A DNA stretch of 64,000 nucleotides from Planctomycetota bacterium (GTDB lineage Bacteria > Planctomycetota > UBA1135 > GCA-002686595). Positions 15,584 through 24,504 of this stretch are shown in pieces. Where the stretch lies: the NCBI GenBank assembly GCA_029259655.1, contig JAJDET010000376.1:93356-157355 (forward strand), written 5' to 3'. Every line of letters begins with the position of its first letter. Within the stretch, counting starts at the first letter, position 1. The position numbers and the translations under genes were made by a program. A model generated the notes under the pieces. It was given only the letters and a program-made list of their open reading frames with translations. It had not been told where the DNA came from and did no database searches.

Positions 15584-17788
15584 ATGACCCAGACACTCCA
15601 TCCCGGAGTCTATGTGATCGAAGAGCCGGCCGCGCCGGCGATCACCGGAGTCGGGATCACCACCGCAGGGTTCGTCGGGCTTGCCGCGAAAGGCACGACC
15701 GACACCCTCCGCTTGATCACCTCGTTCCAGCAGTTCAAGGAGGAGTTCGGGGACTACTTCAAGCTGGGCGGCTCCTACGTCTACCTCGCTTTCGCCGTGA
15801 ACGCCTTCTTCAACGAGGGCGGGTCCGCCTGCTACGTGGTTCGGGTAGCCCCCAACGACGCGGTCAAGTCGTCAGGCTCTCTTCTCGAGCTCGATCAGAC
15901 CGCTCAAGCAGCGAACCTCGAAGCCCTCAGCGTCGGTGACTGGGGCAACAAGCTCGCGATCCAGGTGGAGAAGCGGGCGCCGATGGTCGTGCAGACCGCG
16001 GTCACGGACGAAGCCTCGGACACGATCGCCGTCGACAACATCGTCGGGCTCGAGACGGGCGACCTCGTCTACGTCAAGCCGGCTTCGGGCGGCGACGCCC
16101 TCGATGACAACCTGAAGGTGGTCTACGGGATCGACACTTCGGGAACGAACCCGGTCATCGAGCTCGACTCCGCTCTGGCCTTCACTCCCTCGCCAATCAC
16201 CAACGGACTCCCGGTCAATTCCACGGTTCACGTATCGAGCAGGCATCGATTTCGTTCCAAGCTCGTCAACGACGTGAGCATCGGTTCGGCGCCCACCTCG
16301 ATCGACGTCACCTCCGGCACCGGGGCCAACCTCGTGCCCGGCCAGCTCATCGTTCTGGTGGGCGACGACGGCCTGTCGCCAGTGGCCAAGGGCGTCGTGT
16401 ATGGCGTCGTCGACAGCGTGATCGAAGCCGCGAACTACGATCGGATCAACTTCAAGTCGGGGTCCGGCAAGGAAGGCAGTGCGGCAACCATCCAGGCGAA
16501 CGGGAACGAGACCGTTTGCTCGGTCGAGTTCGACGTCAACATCTTCGAGAACAACATCCTCAAGGAGTCGCACGAGCGGGTATCGATGTCGCGCGACAAC
16601 GCGAGGGACTTCGTCGGCGGCAGCACCACCGGAGCATCGCCGCTCACCGCCTTCCTGGACGGCCGTCTCTACGGAACCACCAACGAGTCGAACAGGGTCC
16701 AGATCACGTCCTGGGGCAACTCGACGGCGACCACGGTCGCCAAGGATGTCATCGAGGCGATCCCGCTCACGGACTCCAAGACGCAGCTGTCCAGCGGCGC
16801 CGACGGAACCAACAGCACCGCCCAGATCCCCGACTCGAAATTCACGGCAGCGGTGGACCTCTACAAGGACTCCGAGGACGTGTCGATGCTGGCCTGCCCG
16901 GATGCGGCCGGCAACACCGTTGTCCAGAAGAAGCTCGCGGATCACGCGACGCTGATGAGGACTCTGGTGGCCTTGATCGATCCGGACCTCTCCGATTCGG
17001 AGGGGACGACGGCGATCACGGAGATCACCAACTGGCGGAACAACGTCCTGAACGTGGACGACAGCTACTCGGCGCTCTACTGGCCGTGGTTGGTCGTTCC
17101 GGATCCCGCCCAGTCGTCCCTCGCCACCCCCGATCCCGGCGCATTCAGCCAGGGGTTCGGTTCGGCCTCGGTCAAGATCCCGCCCTCGGGCCATATGGCC
17201 GGCGTGTACGCCTCGGTGGTGTTCAACCGCGGTGTCCACAAGGCTCCGGCCAACGAGGTCCTCTCGGGCGTCCTGGACGTCACGAGAAGGATCACGGACG
17301 CCGACCACGACTTCCTGAACCCGATCGGCATCAACGCCATCAGGTTCTTCCCGGGCCAGGGTATCCGTCCCTGGGGCGCTCGTACGCTGTTCTCGAACAA
17401 GAACGGCAAGCATTACGTCAACGTGCGTCGCCTCCTCATCTTCATCGAGCGGTCCCTGAAGGAGGGCAACCGGTTCGCGGTCTTCGAGCCGAACGATCCG
17501 GCCCTCTATCAGGTCTTGCGTCAGGTGAACACGAGGTTCCTGCGCTCCCTCTGGGAGCAGGGGATGCTCTTCCCGAGCAACGACATCAACAAGGCCTTCT
17601 TCGTCAAGGTCGACGAAGAGACCACGACGGCTGCGGACCGCAAGAACGGTCGGGTCAACATCCTCATCGGTGTGAACCCGCCCTTCCCGGCGGAGTTCGT
17701 CGTCTTCAGAGTGTCTCTGTTCGACGGTCAGACGTCGCTCGAGACGGTAGTCACCGGAACCACGGCGTCGGGCGCCGTGATTCTGTAG
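15584..17788 (+). CDS. Tail sheath protein
   Basis: 734 residues. The N-terminus HPGVYVIEEPAAPAITGVG and the segment TSFQQFKEEFGDYF...YLAFAVNAFFNEGG are classic contractile tail sheath signatures. The C-terminal domain (FRFFPGQGIRPWGARTL-type region, VNVRRLLIFIERSL, then RVNILIGVNPPFPAEFVVFRV) also matches the conserved sheath core. The middle 200 residues are a variable beta domain exposed on the tail surface. GGGAGGA precedes the start. It contracts around the tube to drive injection. Confidence 0.95.
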   Translation: MTQTLHPGVYVIEEPAAPAITGVGITTAGFVGLAAKGTTDTLRLITSFQQFKEEFGDYFKLGGSYVYLAFAVNAFFNEGGSACYVVRVAPNDAVKSSGSLLELDQTAQAANLEALSVGDWGNKLAIQVEKRAPMVVQTAVTDEASDTIAVDNIVGLETGDLVYVKPASGGDALDDNLKVVYGIDTSGTNPVIELDSALAFTPSPITNGLPVNSTVHVSSRHRFRSKLVNDVSIGSAPTSIDVTSGTGANLVPGQLIVLVGDDGLSPVAKGVVYGVVDSVIEAANYDRINFKSGSGKEGSAATIQANGNETVCSVEFDVNIFENNILKESHERVSMSRDNARDFVGGSTTGASPLTAFLDGRLYGTTNESNRVQITSWGNSTATTVAKDVIEAIPLTDSKTQLSSGADGTNSTAQIPDSKFTAAVDLYKDSEDVSMLACPDAAGNTVVQKKLADHATLMRTLVALIDPDLSDSEGTTAITEITNWRNNVLNVDDSYSALYWPWLVVPDPAQSSLATPDPGAFSQGFGSASVKIPPSGHMAGVYASVVFNRGVHKAPANEVLSGVLDVTRRITDADHDFLNPIGINAIRFFPGQGIRPWGARTLFSNKNGKHYVNVRRLLIFIERSLKEGNRFAVFEPNDPALYQVLRQVNTRFLRSLWEQGMLFPSNDINKAFFVKVDEETTTAADRKNGRVNILIGVNPPFPAEFVVFRVSLFDGQTSLETVVTGTTASGAVIL

Positions 17789-17806
17789 CCCCGAGGAGAT
17801 GACGGA

Positions 17807-18286
17807 ATGCCTACCGACGCACTGACAGGTCGAGCTCGGCCGGTATCCGGGTTCAAGTTCCGGGTCACGTGCTCGGAGCTCCAGGGTGTCCTCTCGTTCA
17901 CCAAGGTCGACGGCCTCGAGGACGAGACGGAGGTCGTGGACTACCGTGAGGGGATGGACCCCGTGACGATGGGGAAGCACCCCGGGCTCTCGACCTTCCC
18001 CAACCTCACGCTCGAGCGGGGGGTCTCCAGCGACTCCTCCCTCATCGCTTGGAGGCGGAAGGTCGTGGACCTCGTCGGATCAGCGGGGACGGGAGCGATC
18101 GGATCGGCCGGCTTCCAGGCGGACGTCTTGGTCGAGCTCTACGACCGCGCGGGGCAGTCGGTACGCAGGTGGGAGGTCAAGAACGCTTGGCCGAACAAGC
18201 TCTCGACCGAAGCCCTCGATGCGTCTTCTTCCGACATCCTGATCAACTCCTTGGAGCTCGCGCACGAAGGTCTGATCGCCCTGTAG
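17807..18286 (+). CDS. Tail tube protein 1 (T4 gp19 family)
   Basis: 159 residues. PVSGFKFRVTCSELQGVLSFTKVDGLEDETEVVDYREG followed by LTLERGVSSDSSLIAWRRKV, described here in two parts around residues 12-50 and 65-85, is the hallmark of gp19-type tail tubes that polymerise inside the sheath. GAGGAGA precedes the ATG. It directly follows the sheath, as in most contractile systems. Confidence 0.9.
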   Translation: MPTDALTGRARPVSGFKFRVTCSELQGVLSFTKVDGLEDETEVVDYREGMDPVTMGKHPGLSTFPNLTLERGVSSDSSLIAWRRKVVDLVGSAGTGAIGSAGFQADVLVELYDRAGQSVRRWEVKNAWPNKLSTEALDASSSDILINSLELAHEGLIAL

Positions 18287-18302
18287 TGGTGCGGACCGCG
18301 CA

Positions 18303-18806
18303 ATGGCGAACGGCAGCGGCACCCAGGGGCGGTTCGGAGGCGACTCAGCCCTACGTCCGGCCATGGGGTTCCGGTTCTCGGTGTCGATCCCTCAGCGCGG
18401 CTCTATGTCGAGCTGGGCGAAGATCAGCGATACCGGCAACGAGAGCGAGGTCCTCGAGCTCAAGCAGGTCACGCGCTCAGACGGCGTATCGAAGTACCCC
18501 GGGATTCCCCGGTACGCCCCGATAACCCTGAGCCGGGGAGCCTCCGACGACGAAGCCCTCGCCATTTGGCGAGAGGAGGTCATGGACCATGCGTCTGGTC
18601 GACGAACACGTCCCAGCGGAATGGTGGCCGACGTAGAGATCAGCGTCTTCGATCGGTTGGGGGAACGCCCCGTGAAAGTGATCGCCCTCTACAAGGCTTG
18701 GCCATCAGGCCTTCGATTCGCAGGCTTGAACGCCGGCTCGTCGGGGTTCTTGTTCGAGGCGCTGACCCTGGTGTTTGACCAGATGGAAATCATCACACCT
18801 CCGTAG
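18303..18806 (+). CDS. Tail tube protein 2 (gp19-like paralogue)
   Basis: 167 residues, a clear paralogue of the preceding tube protein: FRFSVSIPQRGSM..WAKISD near the start, the LELKQVT/SDGVSKYPG segment, PITLSRGASDDEALAIWREEV, and a C-terminal WPSGLRFAGL..GSSGFLFEALTLV. The ribosome site is weak compared with tube 1, so fewer copies may be made. It may form a specialised ring at the tube tip or initiator complex, as second tube-like proteins do in other contractile injection systems. Confidence 0.8.
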   Translation: MANGSGTQGRFGGDSALRPAMGFRFSVSIPQRGSMSSWAKISDTGNESEVLELKQVTRSDGVSKYPGIPRYAPITLSRGASDDEALAIWREEVMDHASGRRTRPSGMVADVEISVFDRLGERPVKVIALYKAWPSGLRFAGLNAGSSGFLFEALTLVFDQMEIITPP

Positions 18807-18831
18807 ATTCCTCTACGATGGTGCTGCGCTG

Positions 18832-18846
18832 CCGGCGGTGTGCCGG
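18832..18846 (+). other. Small hairpin in the gap before the chaperone gene
   Basis: CCGGC, loop GGTGT, GCCGG in the 74-base gap 18807-18880. There is no T-run and no promoter-like sequence. Nothing else is visible in the gap apart from GGAGG at 18871. Confidence 0.2.
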
Positions 18847-18880
18847 GTGAACTTCAAGAGCTCTGACCCCGGAGGTGGGT

Positions 18881-19783
18881 ATGGACAATCCTACGACCAC
18901 GAAAGACATCAGGCTGCCTTGCGGCTACCTGGACAATGACGGCCACGTAGTTCGGGACGCCGTCATCCAGGAGATGACCGGCCGCACCCAAACGATCTTC
19001 GGGCGCAAGGACATCAAGAAGGAGCCTCATCTCTTCTACAAGGCTCTGATGCGGGACTGCCTCAAGGAAGTCAACGGCACCTCGTCTATCTCCCAGACCG
19101 TCCTCGACAGCATGCTGGTGGCCGACCGTGACGCCATCGTGCTGCAGACGCGAAGGCTCTCCCTCGGGGAGGACATCACCCTGGAGGTGCTGTGCCAGAA
19201 CCCGGAGTGCACCACCAAGATCTTCGCAGACGTCAACCTCGAAACTCAGGTCGACGTGTGGGAGCTCCCGGACGAAGACGCCGAAGACTCTCCCTACGCA
19301 ATCCAGCGCCTGCAGGTGGGGGGAACGGAGGATGCCCCCATCGTCAGGCCGGTGAGGGTCTGGTCCGCGTCGATGCCCGACGGATCGCTCACCGTGCAGA
19401 TGCGTTATCCCACCGTCGAAGATCAGATGTCCGCGTCTGACGACAACGACGTGGTGGCTCTGCACGTCCTCCTCGGGAGGCTCATCGTTTCCTGGAACGC
19501 CCGCGGTGCGGAAGAGGTCAGGGGACCCGTCGGCGCGTCCTTCCTTTCTGGCAAGCCCCTGCGTCAGATCGACTGGCTCGAGAATGCGCACCTCGCGAAT
19601 TCTCCGGGACCGGAGATGGTCAAGAATGTAGCCTGTGAGAAGTGCGGGACTGAGACCCCCGCCAGACTCGAGGCCTCGGATTTTTTCTCCTCTCGCGCCC
19701 CGACTCGTGGTCAGCGGTCGACATCGATGCAGCGATCTGGGACATCTGCCTCGCGAACAAAGGACTCACCCCAGAGTGGGTAG
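18881..19783 (+). CDS. Tail assembly chaperone, short (unshifted) form
   Basis: 300 residues from ATG 18881, five bases after GGAGG; a GTG at 18875 overlaps that ribosome site and is less likely. It begins with LPCGYLDNDGHV followed by a helical region (LMRDCLKEVNG), typical of the chaperone/gp26-like protein between tube and tape measure. Two CxxxxC/CxxC pairs (CQNPEC, CEKCG) suggest a zinc ribbon. After the slippery T TTT TTC at 19681-19687 the zero frame continues only as 32 low-complexity Ser/Arg/Thr residues, while the -1 frame reads as a normal protein. Confidence 0.8.
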   Translation: MDNPTTTKDIRLPCGYLDNDGHVVRDAVIQEMTGRTQTIFGRKDIKKEPHLFYKALMRDCLKEVNGTSSISQTVLDSMLVADRDAIVLQTRRLSLGEDITLEVLCQNPECTTKIFADVNLETQVDVWELPDEDAEDSPYAIQRLQVGGTEDAPIVRPVRVWSASMPDGSLTVQMRYPTVEDQMSASDDNDVVALHVLLGRLIVSWNARGAEEVRGPVGASFLSGKPLRQIDWLENAHLANSPGPEMVKNVACEKCGTETPARLEASDFFSSRAPTRGQRSTSMQRSGTSASRTKDSPQSG

Positions 19784-19875
19784 AGGGAATGCCTCTCCGT
19801 AGGATCCAGAAGTTCTACGGATGGGCACAGGACCGCTTCAAGAAGCTGGAGCAACAAGCACGAAAAGGGAGGTAG
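18881..19875 (+). CDS. Tail assembly chaperone, -1 frameshifted long form (G/GT-like)
   Basis: Read through T TTT TTC with a -1 shift, the protein continues from SDFF into LLSRPDSWSAVDIDAAIWDICLANKG in parts, then TPEWVEGMPLRRIQKFYGW and a basic helical end RFKKLEQQARKGR, stopping at TAG 19873-19875. The total is about 331 residues: 269 before the shift and 62 after it. The -1 extension has no start codon with a ribosome site of its own and ends six bases before the tape measure start. Lambda gpG/gpGT and most long-tailed phages use this layout; the long form binds tape measure and tube subunits. Confidence 0.8.
19681..19687 (+). promoter_or_regulatory. Programmed -1 ribosomal frameshift site T TTT TTC
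   Basis: The heptamer TTTTTTC fits X XXY YYZ in the frame of the chaperone gene (codons TTT at 19682 and TTC at 19685). A slip by -1 keeps Phe pairing in both sites. The downstream 30 bases are GC-rich. A stimulatory structure was not computed. Confidence 0.8.
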
Positions 19876-19881
19876 CCTGCG

Positions 19882-22134
19882 GTGGCAACACGTCGGCTCG
19901 GTGGATCCACATTCATGGCGAGGTTCGTCGGGGACGCCTCCGGCTTCATCGCTGCGTCCAGGGCTGCCGGCCGAGCCGCAGAGGATTTGGGAACCGCTTC
20001 CGGTCGTGCAGCGCAAGCGATCGGGTTTGCCGCCGTCAACATGGTCGGGAACAAGATTCGCCAGGGTGGTCAGGTTCTCGGCGGCGTGCTCTCGTCTGCG
20101 ACCCGAGAAGCATCGATGCTGGAGAGCACGATCGCTTCCCTCACGGCGGTCATGGGCAGCGGATTTGACGCGGACAAGTTCTCCGTGCAGGTCAAGAAGG
20201 CCTCAGCCCCTCTCCCGACGTCGGCTCTCGAGATGGCGCAAGCCGCAGAGCAGTTCGCTCGTCAGGGTCAGCGCGGGGCGGACAACCTGATTGCCCTGGG
20301 CACGTCGGCGGTCAACTTTGCCCGCATCTCCAAAGAGCCGATCGAGGTCGTTGCCAGGAGAATGTCGTTCCTGGCCACCCAGATCAAGAGGCCTGGAGAG
20401 AGCTTCCGCGAAGCTGCCAACCGCGGTCTTGAGATGGCCACGGTCATCGGCCAGAGCCTCCCCGGCGCTGAGAAGGAAGTCCTCCGAGCAAGTACTCGCG
20501 TCGCCGCTCTCGCCGAAGCCTTCGGCGTGTCCAACGAGGCTGCGCTCGCTTTGGCGGCCGGCGCTCGAGCAGGTACCGAGCAAACTCTGACTGCCGCGTC
20601 TAACACTGGGCGCATCATTGCGGCGCTGAACAACCCCGCCAACTTCAACGCGATCGACAAGGCTCTGAACAGACCTCTGGGTACGTTCGCGAAGGAGGTG
20701 TCGAAGGATGCAGAGGGCGCCCTTTTCGGGCTGTTGGGCCGGTTCGACGAGATGACCAGGAGTGGGAAGATCATCGGTCCTCAGATGATCGCCATGCTCA
20801 AGTCGATCAGCGTGGGTGGGGCTCGAGCTCAGTCTGCGTTCGTCGGGTTGGTGAAGTCGAACAAGCAAATCCAGCTCGCCATTCAGGGAACGCGTACGGC
20901 GATCGACAACCTTGCAGAAGGAGCCGAGACGCAGCTCCAGGCGAAGACGAACAGAATCATGGACACCATGGCTGGTAAGGCCATGATCGCCCGCGGTACG
21001 TTCCAGAACTTCATGTCCACTCTCGGCCAGTTCATCATCATCGCCCTGAAGCCGATGCTCGACGTGCTGGCGGTGATCCTCGAGAAGCTGTCGGCGTTCG
21101 CCGCAGACCACCCGGTAATGACCAGCGTTGTTCTCGGGTTCACTGCTCTTGCGTTCATTCTCCTGAAGGTGATCGGAACGCTGATCAACTTCACCGCAAA
21201 CGTGGGGTTCGCTACGGTGTCCATGCAGAGCATGGCGGCCATGTCTACGACCGCGTCCACTCGGGTAAGCCTCTTCGGACTCGTGATTGGGAACGTGTCG
21301 TCTGCGCTGGGCGTGATGAACAAGATGCTCGGGCTCAGCGGCATCCTTGGCGCGCTGAAGAACGTGTTCCGCTGGTTCACCTTCCTCGCATTCCACCCCA
21401 TCGGTCTTGCGATCGTCGCCATCGGCGCCGCGTTCGCGTTCGCGGCAGTGAAGGGTGGGTTCCTCGGGGACATCATGGAGGCGTTCAAACCGATCCTCGA
21501 CGTCCTTCAGGAGATTGGGCAAGAGCTGGTGAACGTACTCGTGCCGGTTTTCAAGACTTGGATGGCGGTGCTCAAGCCGATCATCGCGATTCTCGTCGCA
21601 GTCCTGATTCCGGTGCTGAAGCTGTTCTTCACCATCTTCAAAGCGCAGGTGTTCCTGATCGAAAAACTGCTGAGGTTCGTCGTGCTCCCGATCATCTCCG
21701 CGGTGGCCATCGCCTTCGCGCTTCTCGCCAACCTCGTCATCGACACCATCAACTTCTCGCTGCTCCGTCCTCTGGGGTTGTTCTTCAAGGCAATCAACGA
21801 CGTCTCCGCGGCGCTCCCCGGCATCGAAGGGACCAGTCTTCCGACGGACCTGACGATCGGCAACATCGACGTCCCCGACTTCCCCGCGCTCGCTACCGGC
21901 GGCATCGTCACGAAGCCCACCCTGGCTCTGGTCGGTGAGCAGCAGGACGAGGCAGTGATTCCTCTGGATCGCCTGCGTGGCGGCATGGGAGGCGGTGCTG
22001 GTAAGGTGGTGATCCCCGTCACCGTCGTGCTCGATGGCGAAGAGGTGGGGCGTGCCCTGATCAAGCGGACGATCTCGGGCGATGATTCTGGGGGCCTCGG
22101 AGGGCCGCAAATCCAAGGCGGCGGAATCGGATAA
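19882..22134 (+). CDS. Tape measure protein
   Basis: 750 residues from a GTG nine bases after GGAGG. The N-terminal 400 are helical and Ala-rich (GRAAEDLGTASGRAAQAIGF; AALAEAFGVSNEAALALAAGAR). Hydrophobic segments near 415-435, 502-525, 567-587 and 602-622 are probable membrane-inserting helices used at DNA entry. The C-terminus ATGGIVTKPTLALVGEQ followed by EAVIPLD is the common tape measure end motif. At about 1.5 angstrom per residue the tail would be near 110 nm; this is an estimate from the family rule. Confidence 0.93.
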   Translation: MATRRLGGSTFMARFVGDASGFIAASRAAGRAAEDLGTASGRAAQAIGFAAVNMVGNKIRQGGQVLGGVLSSATREASMLESTIASLTAVMGSGFDADKFSVQVKKASAPLPTSALEMAQAAEQFARQGQRGADNLIALGTSAVNFARISKEPIEVVARRMSFLATQIKRPGESFREAANRGLEMATVIGQSLPGAEKEVLRASTRVAALAEAFGVSNEAALALAAGARAGTEQTLTAASNTGRIIAALNNPANFNAIDKALNRPLGTFAKEVSKDAEGALFGLLGRFDEMTRSGKIIGPQMIAMLKSISVGGARAQSAFVGLVKSNKQIQLAIQGTRTAIDNLAEGAETQLQAKTNRIMDTMAGKAMIARGTFQNFMSTLGQFIIIALKPMLDVLAVILEKLSAFAADHPVMTSVVLGFTALAFILLKVIGTLINFTANVGFATVSMQSMAAMSTTASTRVSLFGLVIGNVSSALGVMNKMLGLSGILGALKNVFRWFTFLAFHPIGLAIVAIGAAFAFAAVKGGFLGDIMEAFKPILDVLQEIGQELVNVLVPVFKTWMAVLKPIIAILVAVLIPVLKLFFTIFKAQVFLIEKLLRFVVLPIISAVAIAFALLANLVIDTINFSLLRPLGLFFKAINDVSAALPGIEGTSLPTDLTIGNIDVPDFPALATGGIVTKPTLALVGEQQDEAVIPLDRLRGGMGGGAGKVVIPVTVVLDGEEVGRALIKRTISGDDSGGLGGPQIQGGGIG

Positions 22135-22862
22135 TGCCTAACCAAAGAGCAACCCGCCACGGGAAGATGTCTCTGTGGAAGAGGTCGGACCCGAACGACG
22201 TCCTGGTGTTCCCCTTCCCCCCGGCGTCCATCGCGGACTCCCGCAACTCCTCGACGAGCGGCGCCAAGACGAACGAGGAGGGCCAGGAATCCGCTCCCCC
22301 TATCCAGCACATGGCCGTGCCCCGGGTCACCAACTACGATCCGAGGCAGGTGTCGTTCTCAGTGACGTTCGACGACCGGGCATTCCTCGACGAGCCGGGC
22401 AACCTCGGTCATGGGAAGACCGCGCACGGGGCGATGAAATGGCTCCGTGAGCAGCAGGCGCCGCAGAACTCCGTCGACGACCCGTCGCGAGATGGGCAGC
22501 CCCCCGTGCTGGTGCTCAGCGCCTACGACATCTTCGAGTGCATCCTCACGAAGGTGAGCTTCGACGTCGATCTGTACAACCCGTACACCAACGCGATCAT
22601 GGCGGTGACCGCTACGCTGACCTTCGTTCAGTACGTCGCGGAGGAGGTCTCCAGAACTCTGTTCAAGGGGTTCGGCGGCGGGTTCGACAACGTCGAGAAC
22701 TTCAACAGCGTTCAGCAGGGCAGAAGGAACCGGAAGACGTTGGACACGGCACTGAGGGCGTTCTCAGGAATCCCCTTGGTGAGCAGCGCTGCGCAGAGAG
22801 CTCGCAGCATCGTCGACAGTCTTCCTGATGCAGCTCTCTCCAGCAGGAGCCCGTTCCTCTAA
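22134..22862 (+). CDS. Baseplate/tube-associated protein (CIS tube or LysM type)
   Basis: 242 residues, overlapping the tape measure stop. VFPFPPASIADSR, then FSVTFDDR and a KWLREQQ helix, then PPVLVLSAYDIFECILTKVSFDVDLYN in parts, followed by AVTATLTFVQY, resemble the contractile-injection-system tube/LysM-type family found just after tape measure genes. It probably links the tube to the baseplate hub. Confidence 0.6.
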   Translation: MPNQRATRHGKMSLWKRSDPNDVLVFPFPPASIADSRNSSTSGAKTNEEGQESAPPIQHMAVPRVTNYDPRQVSFSVTFDDRAFLDEPGNLGHGKTAHGAMKWLREQQAPQNSVDDPSRDGQPPVLVLSAYDIFECILTKVSFDVDLYNPYTNAIMAVTATLTFVQYVAEEVSRTLFKGFGGGFDNVENFNSVQQGRRNRKTLDTALRAFSGIPLVSSAAQRARSIVDSLPDAALSSRSPFL

Positions 22863-23203
22863 TGCCCGTGTTCTCCGGAAGCCGCTACAGCGGGGCGCGC
22901 CAAGCGGACATCCTCTTCGCCGGCGGGGAGCGGCGTCCGTACGTCTACGGTCGAAAGGTGTACGGGTCAGGAAGCCTGGGGCCCGGAACGACCACGTGGC
23001 AGTACGAGATCGGCGACTCGTTCGACCAAGTAGCGCTGGCGATTCTTGGGACCGAGCTGCGTTGGTGGTTGGTGGCGGACGTCAACAGCGTTTTGTTCCC
23101 CGAGTTCGATGAGTCTCTGCGGCCCAGCTTCTTTTCGATCTTCATTGGAAGGAACCTTCTCGTCCCGACGGTCGACGTCCTGGTCGAGGGGTCGTCGAGG
23201 TGA
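22862..23203 (+). CDS. Small baseplate protein (gp53/LysM-like)
   Basis: 113 residues. It contains YEIGDSFDQVALAILGTELRWWLVADVN in parts, in the style of the LysM-like or gp53 baseplate wedge family (hydrophobic positions followed by WWLVADVN), then PTVDVLVE at the end. It lies between the CIS tube-like gene and gpD, the normal place of such a protein. Confidence 0.6.
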   Translation: MPVFSGSRYSGARQADILFAGGERRPYVYGRKVYGSGSLGPGTTTWQYEIGDSFDQVALAILGTELRWWLVADVNSVLFPEFDESLRPSFFSIFIGRNLLVPTVDVLVEGSSR

Positions 23204-24504
23204 TCGTCGGGGGCACCGACGCAGGGACTGTCTCCAGCACTCCCACGCAGATGGACTCCTCTCCGGGGACGAGGATCACGTTCAAGTACGAGATCAAGAT
23301 CTCCGACGGCGGGGCGCCGCTGAACATCAAGGACCTCGGCTGGCACCTGCATCTCACAGCGATTCGGATTCGTGAGCGCATAGACGGGCCTGATGTCTTG
23401 ACGCTGCGGTTCCGGAACGTCGGCGACTTCCCTTTCTCTGACTCGGGGCTTCTTTCGGAAGGGAGTACGATCAAGGTGAAGCTTGGGTGGGCGGGCCACG
23501 CCCTCGTTGATCACGGCACCTACCGAATCACGCAGCCGATCCAGCGCTACGGAAAGAGGAATGAGGTTGAGGTCCAAGCGCTGGGCGAAGAGATCCTCTT
23601 GGCCAGAACCGGCGATCGCCGTAGGTCGTGGGAGGAGAACCCTGATGGGATTAGGGACAGCGACATCGCCAAGAAGATCGCTGAGGAGTACGGGCTCGAA
23701 ACGGACGAGATCGACGACACCGACCCCCGGTACCAAGTGGTCATCCAGAACTCCTCCGACTGGGACTTCTTGCAGTCGAGAGCCAAGCTCTACGGTTACC
23801 AGCTGTTCGCCAAGGACGGCCAGCTCCATTTCCATGAGCCGAAGAGAGAAAACTCCAGGGGGAAGCTCAGCTTCCTTTCGTCCGCGAAGGACAACATCTC
23901 CGCAGTGGAGCTCCGCGTCAACACCTTCAGGAACGCCCCGCAGGTCAAGAAGGATCAGGTGGAGCTCGCGACCTTCGGCGTCCTTTCTGGCGGTTCGTCT
24001 GACGGCCCGGACTTCCTTGCGGAGGCGGCAGAGAACCCTGTTCTGGCGCAGGATGTCGTTGCGCGGGTGGGTCGTTCACAGACGTACCTCATCGGAGAAG
24101 GCCACCTCAACGATCCAGCAGAAATCCAGCGGCAGACCGAGCGGTTCTTCCGGTCGTCGGCATGGACAGTGGTGTCGATGGTGTGCAAGTCCATTGGTCT
24201 CGAGTTCATCCGTGCGAACCAGACCATCGAGGTCGTGATGGGGGAGCTCAGAAGGTTTGCGGGGGACTACCTGATCGCCTGGGTGGACCACACGTTCGAC
24301 ACCTCCCAGACCGGCACCTACGTTTCGCAATACGGTCTCACGCGGTCCTTCATCACGGGTACCGGCGATGACCCGAACTTCTTGGGCAGTGGTGCGCCCC
24401 CGTCAACTCCGGACGCTCCGAGCAACACCGATCGCGAGAACCCTGTTCGCGAGATCGCTGCGCTCGAGTTGGTGTCTGGGGGAGTGCTGGGGGTCATTGA
24501 GTAA
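23200..24504 (+). CDS. Baseplate hub protein, gpD / late control D family
   Basis: 434 residues from GTG 23200, overlapping the previous stop. Features of the gpD/gp27 hub: an N-terminal beta barrel ([38 protein letters not shown]), the helical [15 protein letters not shown] motif, then [26 protein letters not shown] in parts, which is highly typical. It forms the trimeric hub that carries the spike encoded next. Confidence 0.9.
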   Translation: MIVGGTDAGTVSSTPTQMDSSPGTRITFKYEIKISDGGAPLNIKDLGWHLHLTAIRIRERIDGPDVLTLRFRNVGDFPFSDSGLLSEGSTIKVKLGWAGHALVDHGTYRITQPIQRYGKRNEVEVQALGEEILLARTGDRRRSWEENPDGIRDSDIAKKIAEEYGLETDEIDDTDPRYQVVIQNSSDWDFLQSRAKLYGYQLFAKDGQLHFHEPKRENSRGKLSFLSSAKDNISAVELRVNTFRNAPQVKKDQVELATFGVLSGGSSDGPDFLAEAAENPVLAQDVVARVGRSQTYLIGEGHLNDPAEIQRQTERFFRSSAWTVVSMVCKSIGLEFIRANQTIEVVMGELRRFAGDYLIAWVDHTFDTSQTGTYVSQYGLTRSFITGTGDDPNFLGSGAPPSTPDAPSNTDRENPVREIAALELVSGGVLGVIE

